Shown here: in pieces, positions 28,147 through 37,673 of the stretch
Layout: each line of letters begins with the position of its first letter
How positions within the stretch are numbered: position 1 is the first letter of the stretch
From: Chryseobacterium formosense
Lineage (GTDB): Bacteria; Bacteroidota; Bacteroidia; Flavobacteriales; Weeksellaceae
NCBI RefSeq assembly: GCF_900116415.1
Contig: NZ_FPAP01000004.1
Coordinates: 186,001-250,000 of the forward strand
DNA length: 64,000 bases
Direction: 5' to 3'
Notes under the pieces: model-generated
Database searches by the model: none
What the model was told of the DNA's origin: nothing
Seen by the model: the letters and a program-made list of their open reading frames with translations, nothing else
Program-made: the position numbers and the translations under genes

Positions 28147-28680
28147 ATGAAAAATATAGTTTTAGCAGGTTTAATTTCAGTTTTTACACTGAGTGCCTGT
28201 AAGAAGGATGACAATAAAGTTGCCGAGAAAACTTTAGAACAACAAAAAATGGAATTTCAAGTGAGACAGCTTGAAATAGAGAAACAAAAACTGGCTATTG
28301 AAAGAGAAAGATTTGCATACGAAACACAGAAAAAAGCCGATAGCATTGCAGAAGTTGAAAAAGCAAAAACCGCAGCTGCTGCAAAACCGCAGGTAATTAA
28401 AGAAACGAAAACAATTTATAGAGATGCCCCTTCTTCAGGTAGCGGTGGTTCTTCTTCAGGAGGAAGCTCTTCACAAGGTACGACCGCTCAGAAAAAAGGA
28501 ATCAGTGAAGCAGCTAAAGGTACTGCGATCGGTGTAGTGAGTGGTGCTGCTTTAGGCGCAATTGTAAATAAGAAAAACCGTGGCGGTGGTGCCGTTGTAG
28601 GTGGTATTATCGGTGGTGCGACAGGATATACTTTAGGTAGAGCACAAGACAGAAAAAGCGGTCGAGTACAGCCTAAATAA
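28147..28680 (+). CDS. Glycine-zipper lipoprotein
   Basis: 177 residues. A lipoprotein signal ends at the cysteine in TLSACKKDDN (about residue 18). It is followed by a charged coiled coil rich in K, E and Q (about 25-80), a serine-glycine linker, and a C-terminal glycine zipper (GTAIGVVSGAALGAIV ... GGIIGGATGYTLGRA). The zipper resembles the YMGG/SlyB type found in membrane-associated lipoproteins. The role is unknown; the likely place is the periplasmic face of a membrane. Confidence 0.75.
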   Translation: MKNIVLAGLISVFTLSACKKDDNKVAEKTLEQQKMEFQVRQLEIEKQKLAIERERFAYETQKKADSIAEVEKAKTAAAAKPQVIKETKTIYRDAPSSGSGGSSSGGSSSQGTTAQKKGISEAAKGTAIGVVSGAALGAIVNKKNRGGGAVVGGIIGGATGYTLGRAQDRKSGRVQPK

Positions 28681-28701
28681 TTAAATATTTTCAAAAACAT
28701 G

Positions 28702-28733
28702 AAAGATTGCTTATTTTTAGGCAATCTTTTTTT
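28702..28733 (+). terminator. Terminator abutting the next start codon
   Basis: AAGATTGC / GCAATCTT, 10-base loop and a T-run, ending one base before the ATG of the following membrane-protein gene. Confidence 0.7.
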
Positions 28734-30368
28734 ATGCTGTTAATATTATTTTCTTCGTTTTTAATCATTTCAACCTTTATGGGTTGGGGAAAATTGTTTG
28801 AAAAATTTATAGGAGAAAACTTAAATGGTATTTCGGGGAAAATTCTATCCGGAATCTTTTTATTGGGACTGATTTTTACAATTGTTTCGTTCTTTATTCC
28901 ACTCAATTTATATATTGAAATACCTGCAATTTTGATCGGGTTATTCTTCTTTTTTAAAGAAAACCTTTACTTAGGATTTTATAAAATTTCAAGAAAATAT
29001 TTTGTTGTTTTGGGAGTTTTAACTGCGGTTATTTTGTTTTGCGGATCTTTTTACCCTTTTATTTTAGATCATTTCGGATATTATGTTCCGTCGATCAAAT
29101 GGCTTACAGAATATGGTTTGGTGAAAGGAATTTCTAATCTCGATCTGATTTTAGGACAAATGTCGGCTTGGCATATTTTACAGGCCGGATTCAGTAATTT
29201 TTCGGATCCGATTCTCAAACTTAATGCTGTACTGCTGATTATTTATGTATTATACATCATTGAAAACAAAAGCTGGCTTCAGTTGATTTTTGTTCCGGTT
29301 TTATTAATTTTTGCACAATCTCCAAGTCCGGATTTACCGGTCATTACTTTTTCTCTCATTATTTTAAATGAAATTTTATCCGGGAACAAAAACCTTTCAT
29401 TCTTATTTGCATTTTCAGTTTTTACATTTGCTATAAAACCTACCATTATCTGGCTGCCAATTTTCATTCTCCTCTACTCTGTTTTCATCTCTAAATTTGA
29501 TTATAAAAAATTTATTTTCGGTTCGTTCGTATTTCTACTCTTTACGTTAAAAAACATCTGGATATTCGGGTATCCATTTTTTCCTATTGCTGTTTTCGAC
29601 TTGGGAATTTCATGGAAAGCCAATCCCGAAATGTTAAGAGCATCCTCAGAATTCGCCAAGGTAAAAATGTATGATGAACAATACACGTATGAAGAAATTT
29701 TAAAATTCTCATGGTTTGAGCATATCAAAAACTGGTTATTTTTAAAAGGAATCAAATCCATAATCAATATTTTATTTGTTGTAAGTTTAATGGGATTTAT
29801 CATATTTTCTCTCATTAAAAGAAATAAAATCGTCAGTTTAATTTGTATTTCTATTTTAATTAAAAGTGTTCTAATCCTACTTTTTTCTGCGCAATACCGA
29901 TTTTTCATCGATGTTTTTTTTGTGATGTTTTTTGTTATCTTTTTTAAACATTTAAATACAAAAAAATCGTTTCAGATTTCCTCATTTTTAATTTGTGCTG
30001 TAGTTGGATTGTTCTCTTTTCCAAATCTTATTCAGAAATTTGTACCAAGCTTTAATGTAGGAAGATTTATGACTCAGTTTGAAAAAAAACAGCTTTTAAA
30101 ACCATCAAATTACGAATACAATCAATACAAATCTTATCAAGTCGGAGATCTGAACTTCAACGTTTCAAAACACTATCCTTTTAACTTTGATACACCAACG
30201 CCTGCCATTTCAGAAAGCTATGTTTTAGATTATCAAAAATTAGGAATATTTCCACAGCCAATTGATAAAAATGATTTAAAAAAAGGTTTCATCTGGAAAA
30301 AGCTTAATGCTAAAGAGAAAAAAGAATTGCATAAAACCATTGAAATCATCAAAAAGAACTATCAATAA
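28734..30368 (+). CDS. LIC_10190-like polytopic membrane protein
   Basis: 544 residues from the ATG at 28734. The open frame begins earlier at a TTG inside the terminator stem, which is not a credible start. It is strongly hydrophobic with a dozen or so membrane segments, and a soluble C-terminal tail of about 100 residues. It resembles the LIC_10190 family and glycosyltransferase-like membrane proteins (DHFGYYVPSIKWLTEYG in an early loop recalls acidic loops of such enzymes). The substrate is unknown. No -7 box is found between the terminator and the start. Confidence 0.6.
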   Translation: MLLILFSSFLIISTFMGWGKLFEKFIGENLNGISGKILSGIFLLGLIFTIVSFFIPLNLYIEIPAILIGLFFFFKENLYLGFYKISRKYFVVLGVLTAVILFCGSFYPFILDHFGYYVPSIKWLTEYGLVKGISNLDLILGQMSAWHILQAGFSNFSDPILKLNAVLLIIYVLYIIENKSWLQLIFVPVLLIFAQSPSPDLPVITFSLIILNEILSGNKNLSFLFAFSVFTFAIKPTIIWLPIFILLYSVFISKFDYKKFIFGSFVFLLFTLKNIWIFGYPFFPIAVFDLGISWKANPEMLRASSEFAKVKMYDEQYTYEEILKFSWFEHIKNWLFLKGIKSIINILFVVSLMGFIIFSLIKRNKIVSLICISILIKSVLILLFSAQYRFFIDVFFVMFFVIFFKHLNTKKSFQISSFLICAVVGLFSFPNLIQKFVPSFNVGRFMTQFEKKQLLKPSNYEYNQYKSYQVGDLNFNVSKHYPFNFDTPTPAISESYVLDYQKLGIFPQPIDKNDLKKGFIWKKLNAKEKKELHKTIEIIKKNYQ

Positions 30369-30407
30369 AGCCATTACCTAAGACTTTATTATCTGAATAA
30401 AAAACGG

Positions 30408-30415
30408 TAATTTTG
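30408..30415 (+). promoter_or_regulatory. -7 box (TAATTTTG) of aroC
   Basis: Exact TAnnTTTG, four bases before the aroC ATG, so a leaderless transcript is likely. Confidence 0.5.
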
Positions 30416-30419
30416 TACT

Positions 30420-31490
30420 ATGTTCAATACTTTAGGTAATCTTCTCAGCCTTACAACTTTTGGCGAGAGTCATGGCGCAGCGTACGGCGGAATCATTAAT
30501 AATTTTCCGGCAGGTCTGGAAGTAGATTTTGAAAAAATTCAATACGAATTAGACCGCAGAAAACCGGGGCAATCTGCAATCGTTACACAGAGAAAAGAAA
30601 GTGATACGGTAAAATTTCTTTCCGGAATTTTCGAAGGTAAAACGACGGGAACACCGATTGGTTTTATGATTGAAAATGAAAACCAAAAATCGAAAGACTA
30701 CGATCATATTGCCAATTCTTATCGTCCGAGTCATGCCGATTTTACCTATGACCAGAAATTTGGCATCAGAGATTATCGTGGCGGCGGAAAATCTTCGGCA
30801 AGAGAAACCATCAACTGGGTCGTTGCAGGAGCTTTAGCCAAACAATTTTTAAAAGATATTGAAATCAATGCTTACGTTTCTTCCGTTGGCGAAATTTTCT
30901 GTGTAAAGCCTTATCAGGATTTAGATTTTTCTAAAACAGAAAGCAATGAAGTCCGTTGTCCCGATGCTGAAACTGCCGAAAAAATGATTTCAAAAATTAA
31001 AGAAATCAAAAAAGAGGGAAACACAATCGGCGGAACAATTACCTGTGTTATTAAAAACGTTCCTGTAGGAATTGGTGAACCCGTTTTCTCTAAGCTTCAG
31101 GCTGAACTGGCAAAAGCAATGCTCAACATTAATGCCTGCAAAGGCTTTGAATACGGAAGCGGATTTTGCGGTGCAAAAATGACCGGAAGCGAACACAACG
31201 ACCAGTTTAACACCGATTTTTCTACAAAATCGAACCTTTCTGGTGGAATTCAGGGCGGAATTTCTAATGGAATGGATATTTATTTCCGTGTGGCTTTCAA
31301 ACCTGTCGCAACGATTTTACGACCTCAGGAAAGTGTTGATAAAGATGGAAATGCAGTAACAGTAGAAGGAAAAGGAAGACACGATCCTTGTGTGGTTCCG
31401 AGAGCTGTTCCTGTGGTGGAAAGTTTGGCGGCATTTGTTTTGGCAGACTTATTTCTGATCAATAAAACGAGAAACATTAATAATTTTTAA
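30420..31490 (+). CDS. aroC: Chorismate synthase
   Basis: 356 residues, full length. The family motifs are present: [11 protein letters not shown] at residues 13-23, the FMN-binding [19 protein letters not shown] near 120, and [16 protein letters not shown] near 317. It converts EPSP to chorismate, using reduced FMN, in aromatic amino-acid and menaquinone synthesis. The menE-like gene at 43.6 kb uses a product of the same route. The start codon sits four bases after the -7 box. Confidence 0.95.
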   Translation: MFNTLGNLLSLTTFGESHGAAYGGIINNFPAGLEVDFEKIQYELDRRKPGQSAIVTQRKESDTVKFLSGIFEGKTTGTPIGFMIENENQKSKDYDHIANSYRPSHADFTYDQKFGIRDYRGGGKSSARETINWVVAGALAKQFLKDIEINAYVSSVGEIFCVKPYQDLDFSKTESNEVRCPDAETAEKMISKIKEIKKEGNTIGGTITCVIKNVPVGIGEPVFSKLQAELAKAMLNINACKGFEYGSGFCGAKMTGSEHNDQFNTDFSTKSNLSGGIQGGISNGMDIYFRVAFKPVATILRPQESVDKDGNAVTVEGKGRHDPCVVPRAVPVVESLAAFVLADLFLINKTRNINNF

Positions 31491-31504
31491 TAAAAATATT
31501 GGTA

Positions 31505-32068
31505 ATGAAAAATTACTGGGACAAAGCAATTTCTTTTGAAGATTATCTTCAGATTGCGCATGAAAGACTCGAAAATCCTGCGACTCCGCAAGATGCAGAA
31601 TATAAAATGTATTATGAACTGGGAATCCAGAGAATGGACAGAACCCTGAAAAAATTCGTAATCGATGAAGAACAACTCAACGAACTAAAATCTAAGAGTT
31701 TCAACGGAAAAATTCTGATTATTTCTGAAGCTTGGTGTGGTGATGCAAGTGCCACAGTTCCAGCTTTGGTAAAGTTTTTTGAAGGTCATAATGAAGTGAA
31801 AATCTTTTTACGAGACAGCGATAAAAGCCTGATCAATGAGTTTTTAACCAACGGAACCGAATCTATCCCGAAAGTGATTATCCTGGATGAAAACTATAAT
31901 GTGAAAAATTCCTGGGGACCGCGTCCGAAATTTGGTCGTGAATTGTTATTAAAATTTAAAGCAAATCCTGAAGAATACCCAAAAGAAAGTTTTTACAACG
32001 ATTTGCAGGTTTATTACTCGAGAAACCGAGGAAAAGATGCCATTCAGGAGATTTTAGAATTATTGTAA
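31505..32068 (+). CDS. Thioredoxin-family protein with single active-site cysteine
   Basis: 187 residues from the ATG at 31505 (the frame extends to a TTG at 31499). A thioredoxin fold is indicated by ILIISEAWCGDASATVPALV and the cis-Pro region ESIPKVIILDEN. The usual CxxC is WCGDA: the second cysteine is replaced. It therefore cannot act as a simple dithiol reductase; single-cysteine forms may act in monothiol exchange or be regulatory. It is followed after 10 bases by a TlpA-like gene, so the two are probably cotranscribed. Confidence 0.78.
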   Translation: MKNYWDKAISFEDYLQIAHERLENPATPQDAEYKMYYELGIQRMDRTLKKFVIDEEQLNELKSKSFNGKILIISEAWCGDASATVPALVKFFEGHNEVKIFLRDSDKSLINEFLTNGTESIPKVIILDENYNVKNSWGPRPKFGRELLLKFKANPEEYPKESFYNDLQVYYSRNRGKDAIQEILELL

Positions 32069-32078
32069 AATAGTGAAT

Positions 32079-32618
32079 ATGAAAAAACTGATTACACCGA
32101 TTGTCATCCTCATCATTTTGGGCATTATATTTTTAGTTCCCGGAGTAAGAAATTTTCTTAAGGATCAATTTTTTCCGGTGGCAACGATAGAAAATGCCGT
32201 TCACATCAGTCAGGATGACTACGATGTCGATCTACAGGGGATCAACGTACCGAGTACCAATCTGAAAAACTTTAAGAACAAGCCTGTTTTTCTGAATTTT
32301 TGGGGAACATGGTGTCCTCCTTGCCGAAAAGAATGGCCATCCATTCAAAGATTGTATGACCGGAGAAAAGGCCATATCGATTTTGTGCTGATTGCAATGA
32401 AGGATGAAGAAGAGAAAGTTCGAGCTTTTTTAAAGGAAAATAATTATACGGTTCCTGTGTACATTGCACAAAGCCCAATCTCTGAAAAAATACTTCCTAA
32501 AGCTTTCCCTACAACGTTTCTTTTAGACCAAAACGGAAGAATTTTAATCAAGGAAGATGCTGCAACTGATTGGGACGCAGAATCTATCCATCAGTTCATC
32601 GATAATATTGTTAAGTAA
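32079..32618 (+). CDS. TlpA-like membrane-anchored thioredoxin
   Basis: 179 residues from the ATG at 32079 (a GTG lies two codons upstream). One N-terminal membrane segment (LITPIVILIILGIIFLVPG) anchors a periplasmic TlpA/ResA-type domain with WGTWCPPCRKEWPSI, an intact CxxC, and a later FPTTFLLDQNG. It probably reduces disulfides in the envelope, for example for cytochrome maturation. Partner not determinable. Confidence 0.85.
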   Translation: MKKLITPIVILIILGIIFLVPGVRNFLKDQFFPVATIENAVHISQDDYDVDLQGINVPSTNLKNFKNKPVFLNFWGTWCPPCRKEWPSIQRLYDRRKGHIDFVLIAMKDEEEKVRAFLKENNYTVPVYIAQSPISEKILPKAFPTTFLLDQNGRILIKEDAATDWDAESIHQFIDNIVK

Positions 32619-32700
32619 ACTTTAACTAAAATTTAGATTTACTTGGTATAAATTTTGCGAAATTTACAGAGTTGAAATTATTTTAAAAGCAAACACAAAA

Positions 32701-33045
32701 ATGAAATATTCAAAACTCAATCTTGCCAAAGAGGCAATTGCCCACAAAGGCTTCGTAAAAAAAATACCTGATATTTTCCGAATGGTGAATATGTGGAGAA
32801 AAGGAGCGTATCCTGTAAAGTCGATGGATCTTATTCTTCCTTTGGTAGGACTTCTCTATGTCATTTCGCCAATCGATATTATTCCGGACTTCATTGTTGT
32901 TGCAGGAGTATTAGATGACTTGGCAGTTTTGTCATTAGCAATTCCGAAGCTGATAAGGGAAGTTGATAAATTCTTACTTTGGGAAGCCGAGCAGAAATAC
33001 AGCTCTGAAACTACAAAAATCATCGACGCAGATATCGTTAAATAA
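32701..33045 (+). CDS. YkvA-family (DUF1232) membrane protein
   Basis: 114 residues. The DUF1232 core is clear: LPLVGLLYVISPIDIIPDFIVVAGVLDDLAVL (about residues 41-72, in two parts), with the conserved SPxDxIPDF. The function is unknown across the family; it is probably associated with the membrane. Confidence 0.85.
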   Translation: MKYSKLNLAKEAIAHKGFVKKIPDIFRMVNMWRKGAYPVKSMDLILPLVGLLYVISPIDIIPDFIVVAGVLDDLAVLSLAIPKLIREVDKFLLWEAEQKYSSETTKIIDADIVK

Positions 33046-33048
33046 TAT

Positions 33049-33074
33049 AAGCATCCTTTCGGGGATGTTTTTTT
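33049..33074 (+). terminator. Terminator after the YkvA-like gene
   Basis: AAGCATCC / GGATGTTT stem (one G-T pair), TTTCGG loop region and a long T-run. Confidence 0.72.
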
Positions 33075-33236
33075 GTGAAAGATTTAAATTTAAACCATTA
33101 AAGGAAAATTTTTAAGATTAATTAAAGTAAAAATCATTAAGCTGTTTCTTAAATCAATTGGTTGATTCTTATATAATGCTAAAACTTTTAATAAACTTAA
33201 TGGTAATTTAAAATCTCTTTTTCAGGCAATTCACAA

Positions 33237-33266
33237 TTGACATTAAACATCAAATCCTTAAATTTG
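33237..33266 (+). promoter_or_regulatory. Promoter of pyrEF
   Basis: TTG (33237-33239), a 19-base spacer, then TAAATTTG (33259-33266), 20 bases before the ATG. Confidence 0.7.
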
Positions 33267-33286
33267 CACCATCTAATAAAAAATTA

Positions 33287-34645
33287 ATGGAAAGTAAGAA
33301 AGAATTCTTTTTGGAGTGTTACAAACTGGGCATCATCAAATTCGGAAGATTTACATTAAAAAGCGGTATTGAAAGTCCGTTTTATGTAGATTTAAGACCT
33401 TTGGCATCAGATCCCAAAATCTTAAAAAACCTTGCCAATTATTTACTGGAAATGCTTCCTCTGGATAATTTTGACCTGATCTGCGGAGTTCCTTACGCTG
33501 CACTTCCGATGGCAACAGCAATGTCTCTGGAAAGCTACATCCCATTAATCATCAAAAGAAAAGAAGCGAAAGAATACGGAACTAAAAAAATGATCGAAGG
33601 AATTTACCAGAAAGGACAAAACTGTCTTTTGGTAGAAGATGTGATCACTTCCGGAAAATCGTTGATCGAAACCATTGCCGAAGTTGAGCAGGAAGATCTG
33701 AAAGTTGCCGATATTGTCGTTGTTCTTGATAGAGAACAGGGCGGAAAACAACTTTTAGAAAGTAGAGGTTTCAGAGTTCATACTTTGTTTAATATTTCCG
33801 AAGTTTGTACAATTCTGCAGGAAGAAGGAGAACTAAGCAATGAAGAAGTAAAGAGAATTCAGGATTTTTTACAGGGAAATCATATTCAGTTTGAAGAGAA
33901 AAAAAGGCTTTCTTATCAGGAAAAATTTGAAAATGCACAGCATTCTGTTTCAAAAAAATTATTAGAAATTGCTTTGGCAAAAGAATCCAACCTGATTGCT
34001 TCGGCTGATGTAACAACCACTCAGGAATTGCTTGAACTGGCAGAAAAAGTAGGTCCGCATATTATTGCTTTAAAAACGCACATCGATATTATTTCAGATT
34101 TCGATTATCAAAATACCATTGTTCCTTTGAAAGAACTGGCTTCAAAGTATAAATTTTTATTAATGGAAGACCGAAAATTTGCTGACATCGGGAACACTCA
34201 GGAATTACAATTCACCAGCGGCGTTTTCAAAATTACAGACTGGGCAGATTTTGTGACTTCTCAGGTCATCGGTGGTTTCGAATCTTTAGACTGCTTTACA
34301 AATGTAGGTGTTGTAGCGATTATCGGAATGTCTTCAAAAGGAACTTTAACGACAAATTCTTACAGAGAAGAAGCTTTAAAAATAGCTCTATCTCATCCGA
34401 ATGTGATCGGCGGTGTTTCTCAAAATGCCCTTCCTGAAGAAGTATTGCTATTCACTCCGGGCGTAAATTTAGCCGATTCCGGGGACGGAAAAGGTCAGCA
34501 GTATAATACTCCTGAACATGTGTTTAAAACACTTCACACCGATTTCATCATTGTCGGAAGAGGAATTTACAAATCTGAAAACCCTGGAGAAGCAGCAAGT
34601 AATTATAAGAATAAAGGCTGGAATGCTTATCTGGCTTCACTTTAG
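33287..34645 (+). CDS. Fused orotate phosphoribosyltransferase / OMP decarboxylase (UMP synthase)
   Basis: 452 residues. Residues 1 to about 205 are PyrE: GRFTLKSGIESPFYVDLR, and the PRPP motif LLVEDVITSGKSLIET near 120. A short linker leads to an OMP decarboxylase (about 215-452): ADVTTTQELL, KTHIDI, catalytic MEDRKFADIGNT near 297, and FTPGVNLADSGDGKGQQYNTP. The order PyrE-PyrF and the decarboxylase motifs resemble animal and plant UMP synthase, not the separate pyrF type 1 or 2 of most bacteria. It makes UMP from orotate in two steps. No other pyr gene lies nearby. Confidence 0.93.
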   Translation: MESKKEFFLECYKLGIIKFGRFTLKSGIESPFYVDLRPLASDPKILKNLANYLLEMLPLDNFDLICGVPYAALPMATAMSLESYIPLIIKRKEAKEYGTKKMIEGIYQKGQNCLLVEDVITSGKSLIETIAEVEQEDLKVADIVVVLDREQGGKQLLESRGFRVHTLFNISEVCTILQEEGELSNEEVKRIQDFLQGNHIQFEEKKRLSYQEKFENAQHSVSKKLLEIALAKESNLIASADVTTTQELLELAEKVGPHIIALKTHIDIISDFDYQNTIVPLKELASKYKFLLMEDRKFADIGNTQELQFTSGVFKITDWADFVTSQVIGGFESLDCFTNVGVVAIIGMSSKGTLTTNSYREEALKIALSHPNVIGGVSQNALPEEVLLFTPGVNLADSGDGKGQQYNTPEHVFKTLHTDFIIVGRGIYKSENPGEAASNYKNKGWNAYLASL

Positions 34646-34670
34646 AAATAAAATCAACATTTTTATCATC

Positions 34671-34699
34671 AAATTGCTCTCTTTTTCGGGAGCAATTTT
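34671..34699 (+). terminator. Terminator after the pyrEF fusion
   Basis: AAATTGCTC / GAGCAATTT-type stem with an 8-10 base loop and T-rich tail, 25 bases after the stop. Confidence 0.75.
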
Positions 34700-34778
34700 A
34701 TTTAAACAATCTGCAATATAATACTGATTTTTGATAAATCTTAACTAAAAAATCATAAGAATTAAATCTAAAATAAGC

Positions 34779-34786
34779 TATATTTG
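34779..34786 (+). promoter_or_regulatory. -7 box (TATATTTG) of the M1-like/barrel gene
   Basis: Exact TAnnTTTG, 16 bases before the TTG start at 34803. Supports that unusual start. Confidence 0.5.
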
Positions 34787-34802
34787 AAGCTTTATAGGTA
34801 TT

Positions 34803-37622
34803 TTGAAAAAGTTTTGCATTGGTATTTTTTTGATATTTGGAATTGTACAGGTTTCTGCACAAAAGGACAGCATTTATATTAAGGCTAAATTATCGCAGGA
34901 TAATAAAACCCTTGAAGTGAATCAGGAAATTATCTATCACAATCATTCTGAAAAAAGTCTCGACAGCATTAAACTTTTAAACTGGATCTCTGCTTACAAA
35001 AAAAGAGGCACATTACTCGTTTACAGAAAACTTGAGGACAGAAACAACAGTCTTCATTTTGCACAAAAGCATGAGCTGGGAAAAGTTTTAGAGCTAAATA
35101 TAAAAAACACTGAAAACCAATCGATTCCTATTAACAATATTTCTGACGAAAACTTATACGTCAATTTAAATGAAAGCCTACAACCCGGAAAAAGCATCAA
35201 GCTCCAACTACAGTATAAAATGCAGCTTCCGGACAAAAAGTTTACCGGTTACGGTGTTTCTGCACAAGATACAGCCTTGAAATATTTCTTTATTGTTCCT
35301 GATCATTTCGATCCCGAAAACAATGATGAAAGAGATTTTCTCGACACCGAAGAATCTGTCAATTTCAATACGTATTGGACGGTAGATTTCGAAACTTCAG
35401 GTAATAATTTTATTGAAAGTAATCTTGAGCAGACTCTACCCAACTCGTTTAAAGGATATTTAGATTCTGATCCGGAATTTATTATTTCAAAAAACAACTT
35501 TCCTGAGATAAAAATTAATGCGGAAGATATTAAGACAGAAATCAAATTTGGTTATCATATCACGCCACAGGAAATTCAGAATCTTGAGTTTTACCTTCCT
35601 CTACAGCTTAGATTTATCAAAGACAGAATTGGCTTTATTCCTGAAAGAATTTTTATTTCTGAGAAATTCAGAGCTAAAGAAGATTTTTTCGGCAATAATG
35701 ATATTCGCTTTTGGACATTCAGATTTAAACTTTTTTCCGATGCAGAAAATACCGATCTTGATTATTTCGGAATTATTTCAAAAAAGATCTTAGATGAAGG
35801 CATTATCACTGATAAAGAAGAAAATCACTGGTTTAAAAATGGTTTAAAATCATATCTCGAAATTCAATACCTGAAAAAATTCTACAGCGATAAAAAACTG
35901 TTGGGGAATCTTCCGGAAACGAATATTTTAGGGCTAAAACCTTTGAAATGGTTTCACGCATCGAGGGTGAAATTATTGGATCGATATGGTTTGGCGTATC
36001 AGTACATCATGTCGCAAAATCTTGATCAGAAAATTGATGAGCCGTATTCATACCTCAGCAATTTCAATGATATGGCAATCAGTAGTTTCGAAACTGGAAC
36101 ACTTTTCAACTATTCTGCAGATAAAATGGGTGAAGAGAAATTCAACAATTTATTGAAAAACTATATTGCTGAAAATACTGATAAGCAGATTACTCCTGAA
36201 GATTTCCTGGATCAGCTTGCCAAAGAAGATGCTTCAACTTCCTATTTAAAAGGTTTTTTACGAGAGAAAAACAGAATTAATTTTAAGCTTAAAAATTTCA
36301 GAGCCAAAGATGATTCATTGAATATTAAAATTGTAAAAAATACTGACGAGGCAATTCCTGTAAAGCTGGAAACAGAAACAAAAGAAGGCACAAAAACTTC
36401 CTACTGGATAGAAACGGAAAAAAACGAACGATTAAAAACCGTAAATCTTCCTTCTGAAGAGGTGTATAAAATTACCTTAAACAACGATTATATATTTCCT
36501 GAAGCCAATTACAGAGATAATTTCCTTTATACAAAAGGTTTGTTTTCAAATGCCAAAAAAATCAAGTTTAAATTAATTAAAGACATTCCGAATCCTGAAT
36601 TCAATGAAATATATCTGAACCCGAGAATACGTTTCTCCAATACTTACGATAAATTCCTTATCGGGATGAATTTTAAGAATCAATCGCTTTTTGACCAGAA
36701 ATTTTTGTATTCATTAACTCCTTATTACAGTACAGGAACTCAAAAATTGACAGGTTCGGGAGCAGTCTCCTATTCTTTTTTGCCCGCTGAAAGCATTATT
36801 CAGCGTTTGACGTTTGGAGTTTCAGGATCTTATTTTCATTATGATTATGATCTGTCATATCAAAAAACATCTTTTTCCACAAATATCAATTTCCGCAAAA
36901 ATCCGAGAAGTACGGTAAGCAGAGGATTGAGTTTCAGTTACAGTTATTTTGAAAGAGATCTTAGTCAGAAAATGATTCTCGCTAATGATTACGGAAAATA
37001 CAATATCTGGACAGCCGGTTACGGATATTCTGACAACCAGATGATTCACGAAAAAAGTTTCAGCCTGAGCACACAGGGAATGGAGGATTATAACAAAATC
37101 ACAGCCGAAGGTTTTTACCGATGGGAATTTGCGCCAAGACAAAAGCTGAGCTTAAGACTTTTTGCAGGGTATTTCGCCAAAAATGAAACCCGAAACAACA
37201 CTTTCGACTATGGAATTTCAAGAGTTTCTGATTATTCATTTGCCTATAATCTCTTAGGACAAAGCGCAACGAGCGGGGTTTTGTCTCAGCAATATGTTTT
37301 GGCAGATGGTGGTTTTAAATCATTTATTCCGGGAACAGCCAATCAATGGATTACTTCATTCAATGTCGATTCAAGCGTCTGGAAAATCTTCCATGTATAT
37401 GCTGATGCAGGTTTATATAAAAATAAAAACAATCCAACACAATTTATCTGGGATAGCGGCGTAAAAGTTCGTGTGATTCCTGATTTTCTTGAAATATTTC
37501 TTCCCGTTCAGTCATCGTTAGGTTTTGAACCTGGCTTTAAAGATTACGGAAAAAGAATTCGTTATACTTTAGTTCTGAATCTGAGCACGATTATTAATGC
37601 TGCGAGAAGGGGGTGGTATTAA
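34803..37622 (+). CDS. Degenerate M1-like peptidase domain fused to an outer-membrane barrel
   Basis: 939 residues with a signal peptide (MKKFCIGIFLIFGIVQVSAQ) starting at TTG. Residues to about 500 resemble an M1 aminopeptidase N-terminal and catalytic-like region (KEENHWFKNGLKSYLEIQYLKK near 340 recalls the third zinc-ligand helix), but no HEXXH motif is present, so it should be inactive as a peptidase. From about 600 to the end, alternating aromatic strands (YSLTPYYSTGTQKLTGSG, RGLSFSYSYFERD, LRLFAGYF) and a final aromatic residue indicate a beta-barrel. Likely an outer-membrane protein with a periplasmic or surface domain; role unknown. Confidence 0.7.
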   Translation: MKKFCIGIFLIFGIVQVSAQKDSIYIKAKLSQDNKTLEVNQEIIYHNHSEKSLDSIKLLNWISAYKKRGTLLVYRKLEDRNNSLHFAQKHELGKVLELNIKNTENQSIPINNISDENLYVNLNESLQPGKSIKLQLQYKMQLPDKKFTGYGVSAQDTALKYFFIVPDHFDPENNDERDFLDTEESVNFNTYWTVDFETSGNNFIESNLEQTLPNSFKGYLDSDPEFIISKNNFPEIKINAEDIKTEIKFGYHITPQEIQNLEFYLPLQLRFIKDRIGFIPERIFISEKFRAKEDFFGNNDIRFWTFRFKLFSDAENTDLDYFGIISKKILDEGIITDKEENHWFKNGLKSYLEIQYLKKFYSDKKLLGNLPETNILGLKPLKWFHASRVKLLDRYGLAYQYIMSQNLDQKIDEPYSYLSNFNDMAISSFETGTLFNYSADKMGEEKFNNLLKNYIAENTDKQITPEDFLDQLAKEDASTSYLKGFLREKNRINFKLKNFRAKDDSLNIKIVKNTDEAIPVKLETETKEGTKTSYWIETEKNERLKTVNLPSEEVYKITLNNDYIFPEANYRDNFLYTKGLFSNAKKIKFKLIKDIPNPEFNEIYLNPRIRFSNTYDKFLIGMNFKNQSLFDQKFLYSLTPYYSTGTQKLTGSGAVSYSFLPAESIIQRLTFGVSGSYFHYDYDLSYQKTSFSTNINFRKNPRSTVSRGLSFSYSYFERDLSQKMILANDYGKYNIWTAGYGYSDNQMIHEKSFSLSTQGMEDYNKITAEGFYRWEFAPRQKLSLRLFAGYFAKNETRNNTFDYGISRVSDYSFAYNLLGQSATSGVLSQQYVLADGGFKSFIPGTANQWITSFNVDSSVWKIFHVYADAGLYKNKNNPTQFIWDSGVKVRVIPDFLEIFLPVQSSLGFEPGFKDYGKRIRYTLVLNLSTIINAARRGWY

Positions 37623-37673
37623 ATAAAAAGAGCTGTCTGAAGACAACCCTTTAAAGTAAATTTTACTTGAATT

